From NCBI GenBank assembly GCA_001548435.1, contig AP017308.1:434001-498000 (forward strand): 64,000 bases of DNA, given 5' to 3'. The DNA comes from Leptolyngbya sp. NIES-3755. Lineage in GTDB: Bacteria; Cyanobacteriota; Cyanobacteriia; Leptolyngbyales; Leptolyngbyaceae. The position numbers and the translations under genes are program-made. Position 1 is the stretch's first letter. Each line of letters opens with the position of its first letter. The notes below the pieces were generated by a model that ran no database searches, had not been told where the DNA came from, and was given only the letters and a program-made list of their open reading frames with translations. This document shows, in pieces, positions 20,496-28,020 of the stretch.

Positions 20496-20538
20496 GGTGC
20501 TGGCTGTGATTTCTTTGCTCAATCAGCACCTTTGTTCT
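20496..20538 (+). terminator. Probable terminator after tRNA-Leu
   Basis: GGTGCTG (20496-20502) pairs with CAGCACC (20524-20530), followed by TTTGTTCT. The loop is long (21 bases) and the T-run imperfect, so this is likely but not certain. Confidence 0.5.
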
Positions 20539-20561
20539 ATCTGAATTGAGAACGTGAGTTT

Positions 20562-23354
20562 ATGCCAATTCAGTCAAATTTTAAGATCGTTAAAGTTCGG
20601 CGTGACTACAATGCTTGGGTTGCAGCAGAAACGATCGAAGATTATGCCCTGAGATTTGCCCCGAAGTCTTTTAGAAAATGGTCAGAATGGTTGGTCACGA
20701 ATACGGCAACCGGGGGACTGTCATTTTTGGCACTAGAGGCGATCGGGGGATCTCTTGCGATTAATTATGGTTTTGCAAATTCGTTTTGGGCAATTCTGAC
20801 GGTCGGACTGATCATTTTTCTGACGGGATTACCGATCGCGTATTATGCCGCTAAATACAATATTGATATGGATTTGCTGACACGAGGTGCAGGATTTGGA
20901 TACATCGGCTCAACGATTACATCCTTAATCTACGCTTCGTTTACGTTTATCTTTTTTGCGCTTGAAGCTGCAATTATGGCGCAGGCGTTAGAACTATATT
21001 TTCAGTTGCCGTTAGCGATCGGCTATATCGTTTGTTCTTTGGCTATCATCCCGCTCGTGTTTTTTGGGGTGACATTAATTAATCAATTGCATCTTTGGAC
21101 TCAACCGATTTGGCTGACGTTGCTTTTTCTACCTTATGTTTGCATTCTGTACAAGCAACCAGATGCACTGTCGAATTGGGTGCAGTTTGCGGGACAGTCG
21201 AGTAGTGGTTCTACGTTTGATCCGCTGCTATTTGGGACTGCGGCGACGGTTTCGTTTTCTTTGATTGTGCAAATCGGGGAGCAAGTGGACTATCTGCGGT
21301 TTTTGCCGGATCAGCAACAGACAAATCGTGGGAGGTGGTGGTTAGCGGTTGTATTGGCGGGTCCGGGTTGGATCTTTTTTGGGTGTGCAAAGCAGTTAGG
21401 AGGATCATTTTTAGCGGCATTAGCGATCGAGCATGGCATCAGTTTTATTGCAGCAAATCAACCCACTCAGATGTATTTTGTTGGGTTTGAATCGGTTTTT
21501 CCTAGTTCGTCGATCGCTTTAGCTGTCACAGTATTTTTCGTGATTCTTTCTCAAGTCAAGATCAATGTCACGAATGCTTATGCGGGATCATTGGCTTGGT
21601 CGAACTTTTTTTCTCGATTAACTCATAGTCATCCGGGACGAGTGGTTTGGCTTGTATTTAATGTGGGAATCGCACTGTTATTAATGGAGTTGGGTGTCTT
21701 TTCGACGTTGGAAGCTGTTTTAGGACTTTATTCTAATGTTGCGATCGCGTGGGTGGGAGCATTAGTCGCGGATTTGGTGATTAATAAGCCACTCGGTCTG
21801 AGTCCGTCTTACATTGAATTTAAGCGGGCACATCTCTACAACTTCAATCCGGTCGGGTGTGGATCGGTTTTGATTGCTTCAATTGTTTCGATGATCGCAT
21901 TCGTCGGATTGTTTGGATCAGTTGCCAAAGCGTTCGCGTCATTTATTGCGCTTGGAAGCGCGATCGTATTGGTTCCTGCGATCGCGCTTTTAACTCAAGG
22001 AAAATATTACATTGCGCGTGAGGATGCTTATTCTGATTGCACTCATACAATTCATTGCTGCATTTGTGAGCAGGAGTATGAACCTCAGGACATGGCGTTT
22101 TGCCCAGTCTATGGAGACTCGATTTGCTCACTGTGTTGTAGCCTGGATATGCACTGTCATGATGCTTGTAAAACGACTGAAATTCTTGATTCAAACTTAG
22201 ATAAATTGGCAGATAAAAGCTTTTTACAGGATAAATTGTCACCGAAGACTAAGGTGAGATTGCTGAAGTATCTTGCTTTGTTCTTTTCTCTATCAACACT
22301 TTTAGGCATTATTTTAGGAGTCGTCTATTATCAACAAGTGTTGAGCGAACCTGCCATCGATCGACAAACTGTTGAGCGTCTTACCGCAACATTAATCGAA
22401 GTCTCCGCTGTGCTTCTGGTTGTAATTGGGATTAGTGCTTGGTGGTTGATTCTCACTCAGGAAAGTCGGCAGTTAGCTCAGGAAGAACTTGATAAACAGA
22501 ATTTGCTCCTTCAACAAGAAGTCGAAGAACGTCAACTCGCAGAAATTCAACTGCAAGAGAAAGCTCAACAACTTGAACAAACACTACGGAATCTAAAACA
22601 AGCAGAAGCTCAATTGATTCAAACTGAAAAACTGGCAGCGTTGGGAGGGTTAGTTGCGGGGATTGCTCATGAGGTAAATACACCGATCGGAATTGGAGTG
22701 ACTGCGGCTTCATTATTAGTTGAGAAAACGACTGCTTTTTCCGATGCGTTTAAGCGGAATGCCATGAAGCGATCGGACTTAGAGAAATTTCTCGATCTGG
22801 CGCAGCAGAGTAGTCAAATGACTTTGAACAATCTCAATCGTGCGGCTCAGTTGATTCAAAGTTTTAAGCAAGTCGCAGTTGATCAATCGAGCGAATCGAA
22901 ACGGGTGTTTAATCTCAAAGTCTATCTCGAAGAAGTTTTGCTGCAACTTAGCCCAGTGCTGAAAACAACACCGCATACGATCGAGGTTCAAGGCGATGCT
23001 GATCTGACATTAAATAGCTATCCAGGTGCGTTCTCGCAAATCGTGACGAATTTCGTGATGAACTCTCTGATGCACGCTTATCAACCCGGAGATCGAGGAT
23101 GTATCGTATTACGCTTTGAGGCAGTTGAGAATCAAATTGTTTTTGAGTATGCTGATGACGGTCAAGGGATCGTACCTGAGAACTTGAGCAAGATCTTTGA
23201 ACCTTTTTTCACGACGAAACGCGGTCGAGGGGGTAGCGGGTTGGGATTGCACATCGTTTACAATCTAGTGACTCAGAAGCTCAATGGCTCGATTCGATGC
23301 GAGAGCCAGCTTTCTCAAGGAACAAAATTTATCATCGAACTTCCAAAGCCCTGA
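20562..23354 (+). CDS. Sensor histidine kinase with N-terminal NCS1 permease domain
   Basis: A 930-residue fusion. Residues ~1-480 form a 12-helix transporter resembling NCS1 permeases (cytosine/purine/hydantoin), with the late segment QVKINVTNAYAGSLAWSNF and an ALVADLVINKPLG motif. Residues 493-536 are a Cys/His cluster (HCCICEQEY...CPVYGDSICSLCC) like a zinc-binding domain. Two more helices (about 570-590 and 610-632) and a coiled coil (640-690) follow. The kinase core has the phospho-acceptor His703 in GIAHEVNTPIG, N box Asn830/Asn834, DDGQGI (865-870) and GRGGSGLGLHI (888-898), so catalysis should be intact. The permease probably works as the ligand sensor, as the SLC5-like domain does in CbrA. 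The partner regulator follows 55 bp downstream. A tRNA terminator separates it from upstream genes. The ligand is unknown; a nitrogenous heterocycle or amide is inferred. Confidence 0.9.
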   Translation: MPIQSNFKIVKVRRDYNAWVAAETIEDYALRFAPKSFRKWSEWLVTNTATGGLSFLALEAIGGSLAINYGFANSFWAILTVGLIIFLTGLPIAYYAAKYNIDMDLLTRGAGFGYIGSTITSLIYASFTFIFFALEAAIMAQALELYFQLPLAIGYIVCSLAIIPLVFFGVTLINQLHLWTQPIWLTLLFLPYVCILYKQPDALSNWVQFAGQSSSGSTFDPLLFGTAATVSFSLIVQIGEQVDYLRFLPDQQQTNRGRWWLAVVLAGPGWIFFGCAKQLGGSFLAALAIEHGISFIAANQPTQMYFVGFESVFPSSSIALAVTVFFVILSQVKINVTNAYAGSLAWSNFFSRLTHSHPGRVVWLVFNVGIALLLMELGVFSTLEAVLGLYSNVAIAWVGALVADLVINKPLGLSPSYIEFKRAHLYNFNPVGCGSVLIASIVSMIAFVGLFGSVAKAFASFIALGSAIVLVPAIALLTQGKYYIAREDAYSDCTHTIHCCICEQEYEPQDMAFCPVYGDSICSLCCSLDMHCHDACKTTEILDSNLDKLADKSFLQDKLSPKTKVRLLKYLALFFSLSTLLGIILGVVYYQQVLSEPAIDRQTVERLTATLIEVSAVLLVVIGISAWWLILTQESRQLAQEELDKQNLLLQQEVEERQLAEIQLQEKAQQLEQTLRNLKQAEAQLIQTEKLAALGGLVAGIAHEVNTPIGIGVTAASLLVEKTTAFSDAFKRNAMKRSDLEKFLDLAQQSSQMTLNNLNRAAQLIQSFKQVAVDQSSESKRVFNLKVYLEEVLLQLSPVLKTTPHTIEVQGDADLTLNSYPGAFSQIVTNFVMNSLMHAYQPGDRGCIVLRFEAVENQIVFEYADDGQGIVPENLSKIFEPFFTTKRGRGGSGLGLHIVYNLVTQKLNGSIRCESQLSQGTKFIIELPKP

Positions 23355-23409
23355 GTCGCCCTTTGTGCGATCGCTAAACCTCGCTCTTCTTGAATAAGCC
23401 TTGTTTGCC

Positions 23410-24543
23410 ATGTCACCGAATGTTCATCACGCCCCGGAAAACGATGATCTGATTTTTGCTCAAGCAGACGAAGAAATTCAGTTTGCCGAAGAAATAGAAA
23501 CTTCTCGACCTGAGCAGAGTTGGAAGATTTTGATTGTCGATGATGAGACTGAAGTGCATGAAGTGACCAAGCTTGTTCTGAGTGATGTTACCTTTGAAAA
23601 TCGATCGCTCAGCTTTATGAGTGCGTATTCGGCTGAAGAAGCCAAGCAGATTTTGCGATCGCACTCTGATATCGCGATCATCTTTTTAGATGTAGTGATG
23701 GAAACCGAAGATGCGGGATTGCAGTTAGTAAATTATGTGCGCGAAGAGTTAGGCAATCGACCTGCAAGAATTATTCTGCGAACGGGACAACCTGGACAAG
23801 CTCCTGAAACGGATGTTGCGCTGAACTATGGAATTGATGATTACAAGCTGAAAACCGAATTGACTTCTGAAAAGCTTTTGCTCGTTGTTGTAACTGCACT
23901 TAGAGCCTTTTCGACTTTTATGCAAATGTTGGAAGTGAGTCAAAAACTGCGATCGCAATTATCTGACTATCAGCAAGCGGAAACGGATCTTCGATCGGGT
24001 TCACCCACTGATGCTCTACTTCAATCCTCTCCTCATCGAGAAAAAATTGAAACGCTTGGTCAATTAGTTACAGAAGTCACAAACGACATCCTAAATCATT
24101 CCAATGCCGCGACATTTTCGATGTTATCTACGATGAATCAAATTGCTCGTCTTGTTCTGCGACTGACTGACGAACAATCTGCAAAATTAGGACTTTCACA
24201 AACAAAGCTCTCAGTGTTGATGTATTTGAATGAAAGTCCTGAGTTCTGTGCCAGTCCATCCGCGTTAGCAAAACACTGTGGAGTGTCGCGGGCAGCGATG
24301 ACCGGATTGCTTGATGGATTGGAACAAGAGGCTTATGTCGAACGGGATCATGACCCAGCCGATCGACGAGCCTTAAAAGTAAGACTGACTCCAAAAGGAC
24401 AAGAATTTTTAGGGTGGATCGCTCCTCAAGGTCAATACCAATTCTCTGAGTTAATCGAAACGCTAGACGACACGGAGCGGCAAAAGATGATTCAATTCGC
24501 TCAAAAATGCTTAATGGTTCTGAGTGATCGATCGACAAATTAG
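23410..24543 (+). CDS. Response regulator: receiver domain fused to MarR-type DNA-binding domain
   Basis: A 377-residue regulator. After ~35 acidic residues comes a receiver domain with ILIVDDE, phospho-acceptor Asp94 in IIFLDVVMETEDAG, and a KLKTE segment in place of the usual KP. A helical linker (about 170-235) leads to a winged-helix MarR domain: LSQTKLSVLMYLNES, ALAKHCGVSRAAMTGLLDGLE as the recognition helix, and DPADRRALKVRLTPKG as the wing. Receivers on MarR domains are uncommon; most MarR proteins bind small ligands. It directly follows the permease-kinase and precedes the amidase, so it is the probable output of that kinase and a likely controller of the amide genes. The start is the ATG at 23410; a TTG three codons upstream is possible. 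Confidence 0.88.
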   Translation: MSPNVHHAPENDDLIFAQADEEIQFAEEIETSRPEQSWKILIVDDETEVHEVTKLVLSDVTFENRSLSFMSAYSAEEAKQILRSHSDIAIIFLDVVMETEDAGLQLVNYVREELGNRPARIILRTGQPGQAPETDVALNYGIDDYKLKTELTSEKLLLVVVTALRAFSTFMQMLEVSQKLRSQLSDYQQAETDLRSGSPTDALLQSSPHREKIETLGQLVTEVTNDILNHSNAATFSMLSTMNQIARLVLRLTDEQSAKLGLSQTKLSVLMYLNESPEFCASPSALAKHCGVSRAAMTGLLDGLEQEAYVERDHDPADRRALKVRLTPKGQEFLGWIAPQGQYQFSELIETLDDTERQKMIQFAQKCLMVLSDRSTN

Positions 24544-24562
24544 AGACGATCGCGAAATATAC

Positions 24563-24597
24563 TTCTCCTGGCTGAACCCCTTGATAAGTCAGGAGAA
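24563..24597 (+). terminator. Inverted repeat after the REC-MarR gene
   Basis: TTCTCCTG (24563-24570) pairs with CAGGAGAA (24590-24597), 20 bases past the regulator stop. There is no clean T-run, so it may be a weak terminator, an mRNA-stabilising hairpin or an operator. Confidence 0.4.
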
Positions 24598-24638
24598 TCT
24601 GTCATATCAAAAGATAGTTAAGAGATTAACTATTAAGT

Positions 24639-24680
24639 GTAAAACTAGATACAAAATTCAAGAGTGGCATTCTTTATGAT
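24639..24680 (+). promoter_or_regulatory. NtcA-activated promoter of amiE
   Basis: The NtcA box GTAAAACTAGATAC (24639-24652) is a perfect GTA-N8-TAC. Exactly 22 bases later TATGAT (24675-24680) gives the TAN3T -10 element. This is the canonical class II NtcA promoter, activated under nitrogen limitation by NtcA with 2-oxoglutarate. Transcription should start near 24687. Confidence 0.8.
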
Positions 24681-24871
24681 GCTTGGCATACCACCAAGAG
24701 CCATCTAGAAATCTATGGATTGGTGGCGCGAAGTTGAATCGCTCTGATCAACGAATAGCGATCGTCAGAATTACGAAAGTTCAAAAGTTATGTGGTCATG
24801 GGAAGATTACTCGCTAGTCTTTCGGATTTGTGGCGATCGGGTCCTACTTTGAATGCAATTAGAGGTTCAGA

Positions 24872-25960
24872 ATGTCTTATCACGGTGATATTTCTTCGAG
24901 TGATGATTCTGTTGGAGTTGCAGTTGTTAACTATAAAATGCCGCGTCTGCACACGAAAGCGGAAGTCATTGAAAACTGCAAGAAGATTGCTTCAATGATT
25001 GATGGCATGAAGCTTGGACTACCAGGAATGGATTTGGTAATCTTTCCAGAGTATTCCACGCATGGGATTATGTATGATCCCAATGAAATGATGGAAACTG
25101 CGGCAGTCATTCCAGGCGAAGAAACTGCAATTTTTGCCGAAGCTTGTATCAAAAACAAAGTCTGGGGCGTGTTTTCACTCACCGGCGAAAGACATGAAGA
25201 CCACCCCAACAAAGTGCCTTACAATACGCTGATCTTGATGAATGATCAGGGTGAAATTGTCCAGAAGTACCGCAAAATCATGCCTTGGACTCCGATCGAA
25301 GGTTGGTATCCGGGTAACTGCACTTATGTTTCAGACGGTCCGAAAGGCTTGAAAATTAGCCTGATCATCTGTGATGACGGTAACTATCCTGAGATTTGGC
25401 GCGACTGTGTGATGCGTGGTGCAGAGTTGATCATTCGCTGTCAAGGCTATATGTATCCTGCTAAAGATCAGCAAATCCTGGTGTCTAAAGCAATGGCATG
25501 GATGAACAATGTCTATGTTGCAGTTGCGAATGCGGCTGGATTTGATGGCGTTTATAGCTACTTTGGACATTCCGCAGTCGTTGGATTTGATGGTCGAACT
25601 TTAGGCGAATGTGGCGAAGAAGAAAACGGCATTCAATATGCAGCCCTATCTAAGTTTGCAATTCGCGATTTCCGCAAGAATGCTCAATCTCAGAACCATA
25701 TCTTCAAGCTGCTCCACCGTGGCTACACTGGAATGCTGAACTCTGGTGATGGTTCTGATGGTATGGCAGAGTGTCCCTACGAGTTCTATCGCGAATGGAT
25801 TTTAGATCCTAAGAAAGCGAAAGAGAAAGTAGAGTCATTAACTCGCCCGACGGTTGGAACTCCAGAATGCCCGATCGAGGGTTTGCCAACTCAAAAAGCA
25901 CCCACTGTCTCGGTTGAAAAGCCTCAATCTGCAACCGTTCCTGTTTCTACTAGCCTCTAA
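24872..25960 (+). CDS. amiE: Aliphatic amidase (acylamide amidohydrolase)
   Basis: A nitrilase-superfamily enzyme that hydrolyses short aliphatic amides (acetamide, propionamide, acrylamide) to the acid and ammonia. The 362 residues align almost gap-free with Pseudomonas AmiE from memory: [20 protein letters not shown] at the N-terminus and the Cys-Glu-Lys triad at Glu60 (FPEYSTHG), Lys135 (KYRKIMPW) and Cys167 ([10 protein letters not shown]). The HILHRGY-like C-terminal arm used for oligomer contacts is also present (KLLHRGYTG). It could act as formamidase (AmiF is a close relative), but the N-terminal sequence and [14 protein letters not shown] favour AmiE. It has its own NtcA promoter and lies between the two-component genes and the formamidase operon. 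The ammonium released would feed GS-GOGAT. Confidence 0.95.
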   Translation: MSYHGDISSSDDSVGVAVVNYKMPRLHTKAEVIENCKKIASMIDGMKLGLPGMDLVIFPEYSTHGIMYDPNEMMETAAVIPGEETAIFAEACIKNKVWGVFSLTGERHEDHPNKVPYNTLILMNDQGEIVQKYRKIMPWTPIEGWYPGNCTYVSDGPKGLKISLIICDDGNYPEIWRDCVMRGAELIIRCQGYMYPAKDQQILVSKAMAWMNNVYVAVANAAGFDGVYSYFGHSAVVGFDGRTLGECGEEENGIQYAALSKFAIRDFRKNAQSQNHIFKLLHRGYTGMLNSGDGSDGMAECPYEFYREWILDPKKAKEKVESLTRPTVGTPECPIEGLPTQKAPTVSVEKPQSATVPVSTSL

Positions 25961-26243
25961 GTTTATCTATCCAGTCTTGCACTATGAAATGGTAAGAGCA
26001 ATCGTTTTGTAGTGCAGGTGTAGTGACAGCGAAAGTCGATCGTCATTTACTAATCGATGTATCGATCGCCTTTCGCCTTTTTTCATGCCGATCGATCTAG
26101 CAGGTAACTCCTTTACCACAAGCGTTTCGCAAAGGTTTGACTACGAAGTTCTTCAAAGATGCGAACCATCTACATCGCTCTTTCCTCGATTTAGTTAAAT
26201 ACTTGACCATTTATTAGTTGATAATTAATCATTTAATTGAATG
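25961..26243 (+). other. Intergenic region between amiE and the formamidase promoter
   Basis: Together with the leader to 26493 this is a 533-base gap in the operon. The first part holds no convincing gene. It is AT-rich towards 26210-26243 with direct TTAATTGA-like runs just ahead of the NtcA box, which may include UP-type or further regulator sites. I saw no clear terminator for amiE. Confidence 0.4.
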
Positions 26244-26285
26244 GTATAGTTAGGTACAACATGCCATCATCTCTGTCTCTAGAAT
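26244..26285 (+). promoter_or_regulatory. NtcA-activated promoter of the fmdA-urt operon
   Basis: GTATAGTTAGGTAC (26244-26257) is a perfect GTA-N8-TAC box, and TAGAAT (26280-26285) follows after exactly 22 bases as the -10 element. The predicted start near 26292 gives a ~200-base leader before fmdA. The same architecture occurs before amiE, so both transcripts should be co-induced under nitrogen limitation. Confidence 0.82.
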
Positions 26286-26442
26286 GATGAGCAATCAAGC
26301 AGTAGTAGCGATCGGTGATTCGGTTTCTCAATTCAAAGCTTTACTGTGTGATCTTGACTGTTCGTTAGTCACTCAAGTTATCTATCAACTCAATCCAGAA
26401 GGCGGGTTCGCAACACACGTCTACAAGTTCAATGCCTGTTAA
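26284..26442 (+). CDS. Possible small ORF in the fmdA leader
   Basis: An ATG at 26284 (with a second at 26287) opens a 52-codon frame: MMSNQAVVAIGDSVSQFKAL ... ending YKFNAC. Composition looks protein-like, but the first ATG overlaps the -10 element of the NtcA promoter. A transcript starting near 26292 would therefore lack both starts. It could be translated from an upstream transcript, be a decayed gene, or be fortuitous. No ribosome-binding site is obvious. Confidence 0.25.
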   Translation: MMSNQAVVAIGDSVSQFKALLCDLDCSLVTQVIYQLNPEGGFATHVYKFNAC

Positions 26443-26493
26443 TTCGGGTCTTTTTCGCATTGCAGTAAATCTTTCAAGACGAAGGAGAGGTTA

Positions 26494-27702
26494 ATGCCCA
26501 AAACTCTATTCAAAGTTGATCTGACGAAGCCAATGGATCAGCAAGAACTACCCGGACATAACCGCTGGCATCCGGACATTCCAGCAGTTGCGTCTGTAAA
26601 TCCAGGTGATGTCTTTCGGATTGAATGCAAAGATTGGACAGATGGACAAATCAAAAACAATGATAGTCCTGATGACATTCGAGATGTTGATCTCACTGTT
26701 GTTCATGTGCTGAGTGGACCGATTTGGGTGAATGGAGCCGAACCAGGCGATATTTTAGTAGTCGATCTGGTTGATATTGGTGCTCTGCAAGGTGATGAAT
26801 GGGGCTTTACGGGCATCTTTGACCAGAAGAATGGAGGAGGTTTTTTAACAGATCATTTCCCATCCGCTGCTAAAGCAATTTGGGATTTTCAAGGCATTTA
26901 TACTTCCTCTCGTCACATTCCTGGGGTTAAATTTGCTGGAATTACCCATCCAGGTTTGATTGGTTGCGCTCCCTCTCATGAGCTTCTAGCAAAGTGGAAC
27001 AAGCGCGAAACAGAACTGATGAACAGTCAGCCCGATCGACGAACGTATGGGGCTGGAATTAACATAGATGGCGTTCCAGTGCTGGCAGCATTGCCCAATC
27101 CGACGAATGCGATTTTAGGCAAGTTAGATCAGTCAGAGTACGATCGCGTTGCAGCGGAAGCGGCTCGAACAGTTCCTCCACGCGAACACGGTGGCAACTG
27201 TGACATCAAGAACTTGTCGAGAGGGACACGCATCTATTTCCCGGTGTATGTGGAAGGTGCGAAGCTCTCAATGGGTGACATTCACTTTTCACAAGGAGAT
27301 GGCGAAATCTCATTCTGCGGCGCGATCGAGATGTCTGGCTTTATTGATCTGCATGTAGACATCATCAAAGGGGGTGTGGAGAAATACGGCATGGTCAATC
27401 CGATCTTTAAGCCAGGTCCGGTTGAACCTCATTACTCTGAGTACCTTGTGTTTGAAGGGATTTCGGTCGATGAATTCACAGGCAAACAGTACTTTATGGA
27501 TGTGCATATTGCCTATCGTAGAGCCTGTTTGAATGCGATCGAATATCTCAAAAAGTTCGGACTAACCGGAGAGCAAGCTTATCTACTACTAAGCTGTGCA
27601 CCCGTTGAAGGACGAGTCAGCGGTATTGTCGATGTTCCTAACGCTTGCTGTACCCTGGCAATTCCGACTGCAATCTTTGATCAAAACATTCTTCCCACGT
27701 AG
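26494..27702 (+). CDS. fmdA: Formamidase (FmdA/AmdA acetamidase-formamidase family)
   Basis: It hydrolyses formamide (and weakly other short amides) to formate and ammonia. The 402-residue length and sequence match Methylophilus-type FmdA: LPGHNRWHPDIPAVASVNPG at the N-terminus, DWTDGQIKNNDS, VWPGDILVVDLVDIG-like and HPGLIGCAPS, then the metal-binding EHGGNCDIKNL. SMGDIHFSQGDGEISFCGAIE comes next, and a C-terminal SCAPVEGRVSGIVDVPNACC follows. This fold is unrelated to AmiE, so the locus carries two independent amide hydrolases. An AGGAGAGG sequence precedes the ATG. It is first in an operon with fmdB and the urt-like genes under an NtcA promoter. Confidence 0.95.
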   Translation: MPKTLFKVDLTKPMDQQELPGHNRWHPDIPAVASVNPGDVFRIECKDWTDGQIKNNDSPDDIRDVDLTVVHVLSGPIWVNGAEPGDILVVDLVDIGALQGDEWGFTGIFDQKNGGGFLTDHFPSAAKAIWDFQGIYTSSRHIPGVKFAGITHPGLIGCAPSHELLAKWNKRETELMNSQPDRRTYGAGINIDGVPVLAALPNPTNAILGKLDQSEYDRVAAEAARTVPPREHGGNCDIKNLSRGTRIYFPVYVEGAKLSMGDIHFSQGDGEISFCGAIEMSGFIDLHVDIIKGGVEKYGMVNPIFKPGPVEPHYSEYLVFEGISVDEFTGKQYFMDVHIAYRRACLNAIEYLKKFGLTGEQAYLLLSCAPVEGRVSGIVDVPNACCTLAIPTAIFDQNILPT

Positions 27703-27709
27703 TACGCCT

Positions 27710-27970
27710 ATGCCTCTCTATGAGTTCAAGTGTGATGATTGCGGTGTCTTTGATGTTTGGCGATCGATGTCTGAATCTAGCAGTGCTGCATTTTGTCCAG
27801 ACTGCAATGAGCCAGGAAAGCGGATTTTTACACCGTTACCGATGCTTTCTGGGTCGCTGCGATTGAAGCAGGAGATTCGAGAGCCACAGTTAGTCAAGCG
27901 CGATCGAGAGCCGAAAACGCCCCAAGTCCAGCACCATTCCGGTAGTCGTCCTTGGATGATCGGACATTAA
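27710..27970 (+). CDS. fmdB: FmdB-type zinc-ribbon regulatory protein
   Basis: An 86-residue protein starting MPLYEFKCDDCGVFDVWRSM, with CDDC and CPDC forming the two knuckles of a single zinc ribbon, then a basic tail. FmdB of Methylophilus is a putative regulator of the formamidase/amide operon; the molecular action is not established. It starts seven bases after the fmdA stop. The start is the ATG at 27710, where the conserved MPLYEF motif begins. Confidence 0.9.
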   Translation: MPLYEFKCDDCGVFDVWRSMSESSSAAFCPDCNEPGKRIFTPLPMLSGSLRLKQEIREPQLVKRDREPKTPQVQHHSGSRPWMIGH

Positions 27971-28020
27971 ATGGATCATTTTTTGAAATTGCAATATTGC
28001 TCTAAGGAGAAGTTCAAGTC

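Larger units (their letters stand above)
24544..24871 (+). promoter_or_regulatory. Intergenic region and leader upstream of amiE
   Basis: A 328-base stretch without a gene. It holds an inverted repeat just after the regulator gene, an NtcA-type promoter, and then about 185 bases of untranslated leader before the amidase ATG. A poorly coding frame open across 24792-24998 overlaps amiE and is discounted. AGAGG lies a few bases before the amidase start. Confidence 0.6.

Noticed and set aside
24792-24998. 68-codon frame overlapping the start of amiE
   Set aside because: Overlaps conserved N-terminal amidase codons in another frame and has no recognisable motif.
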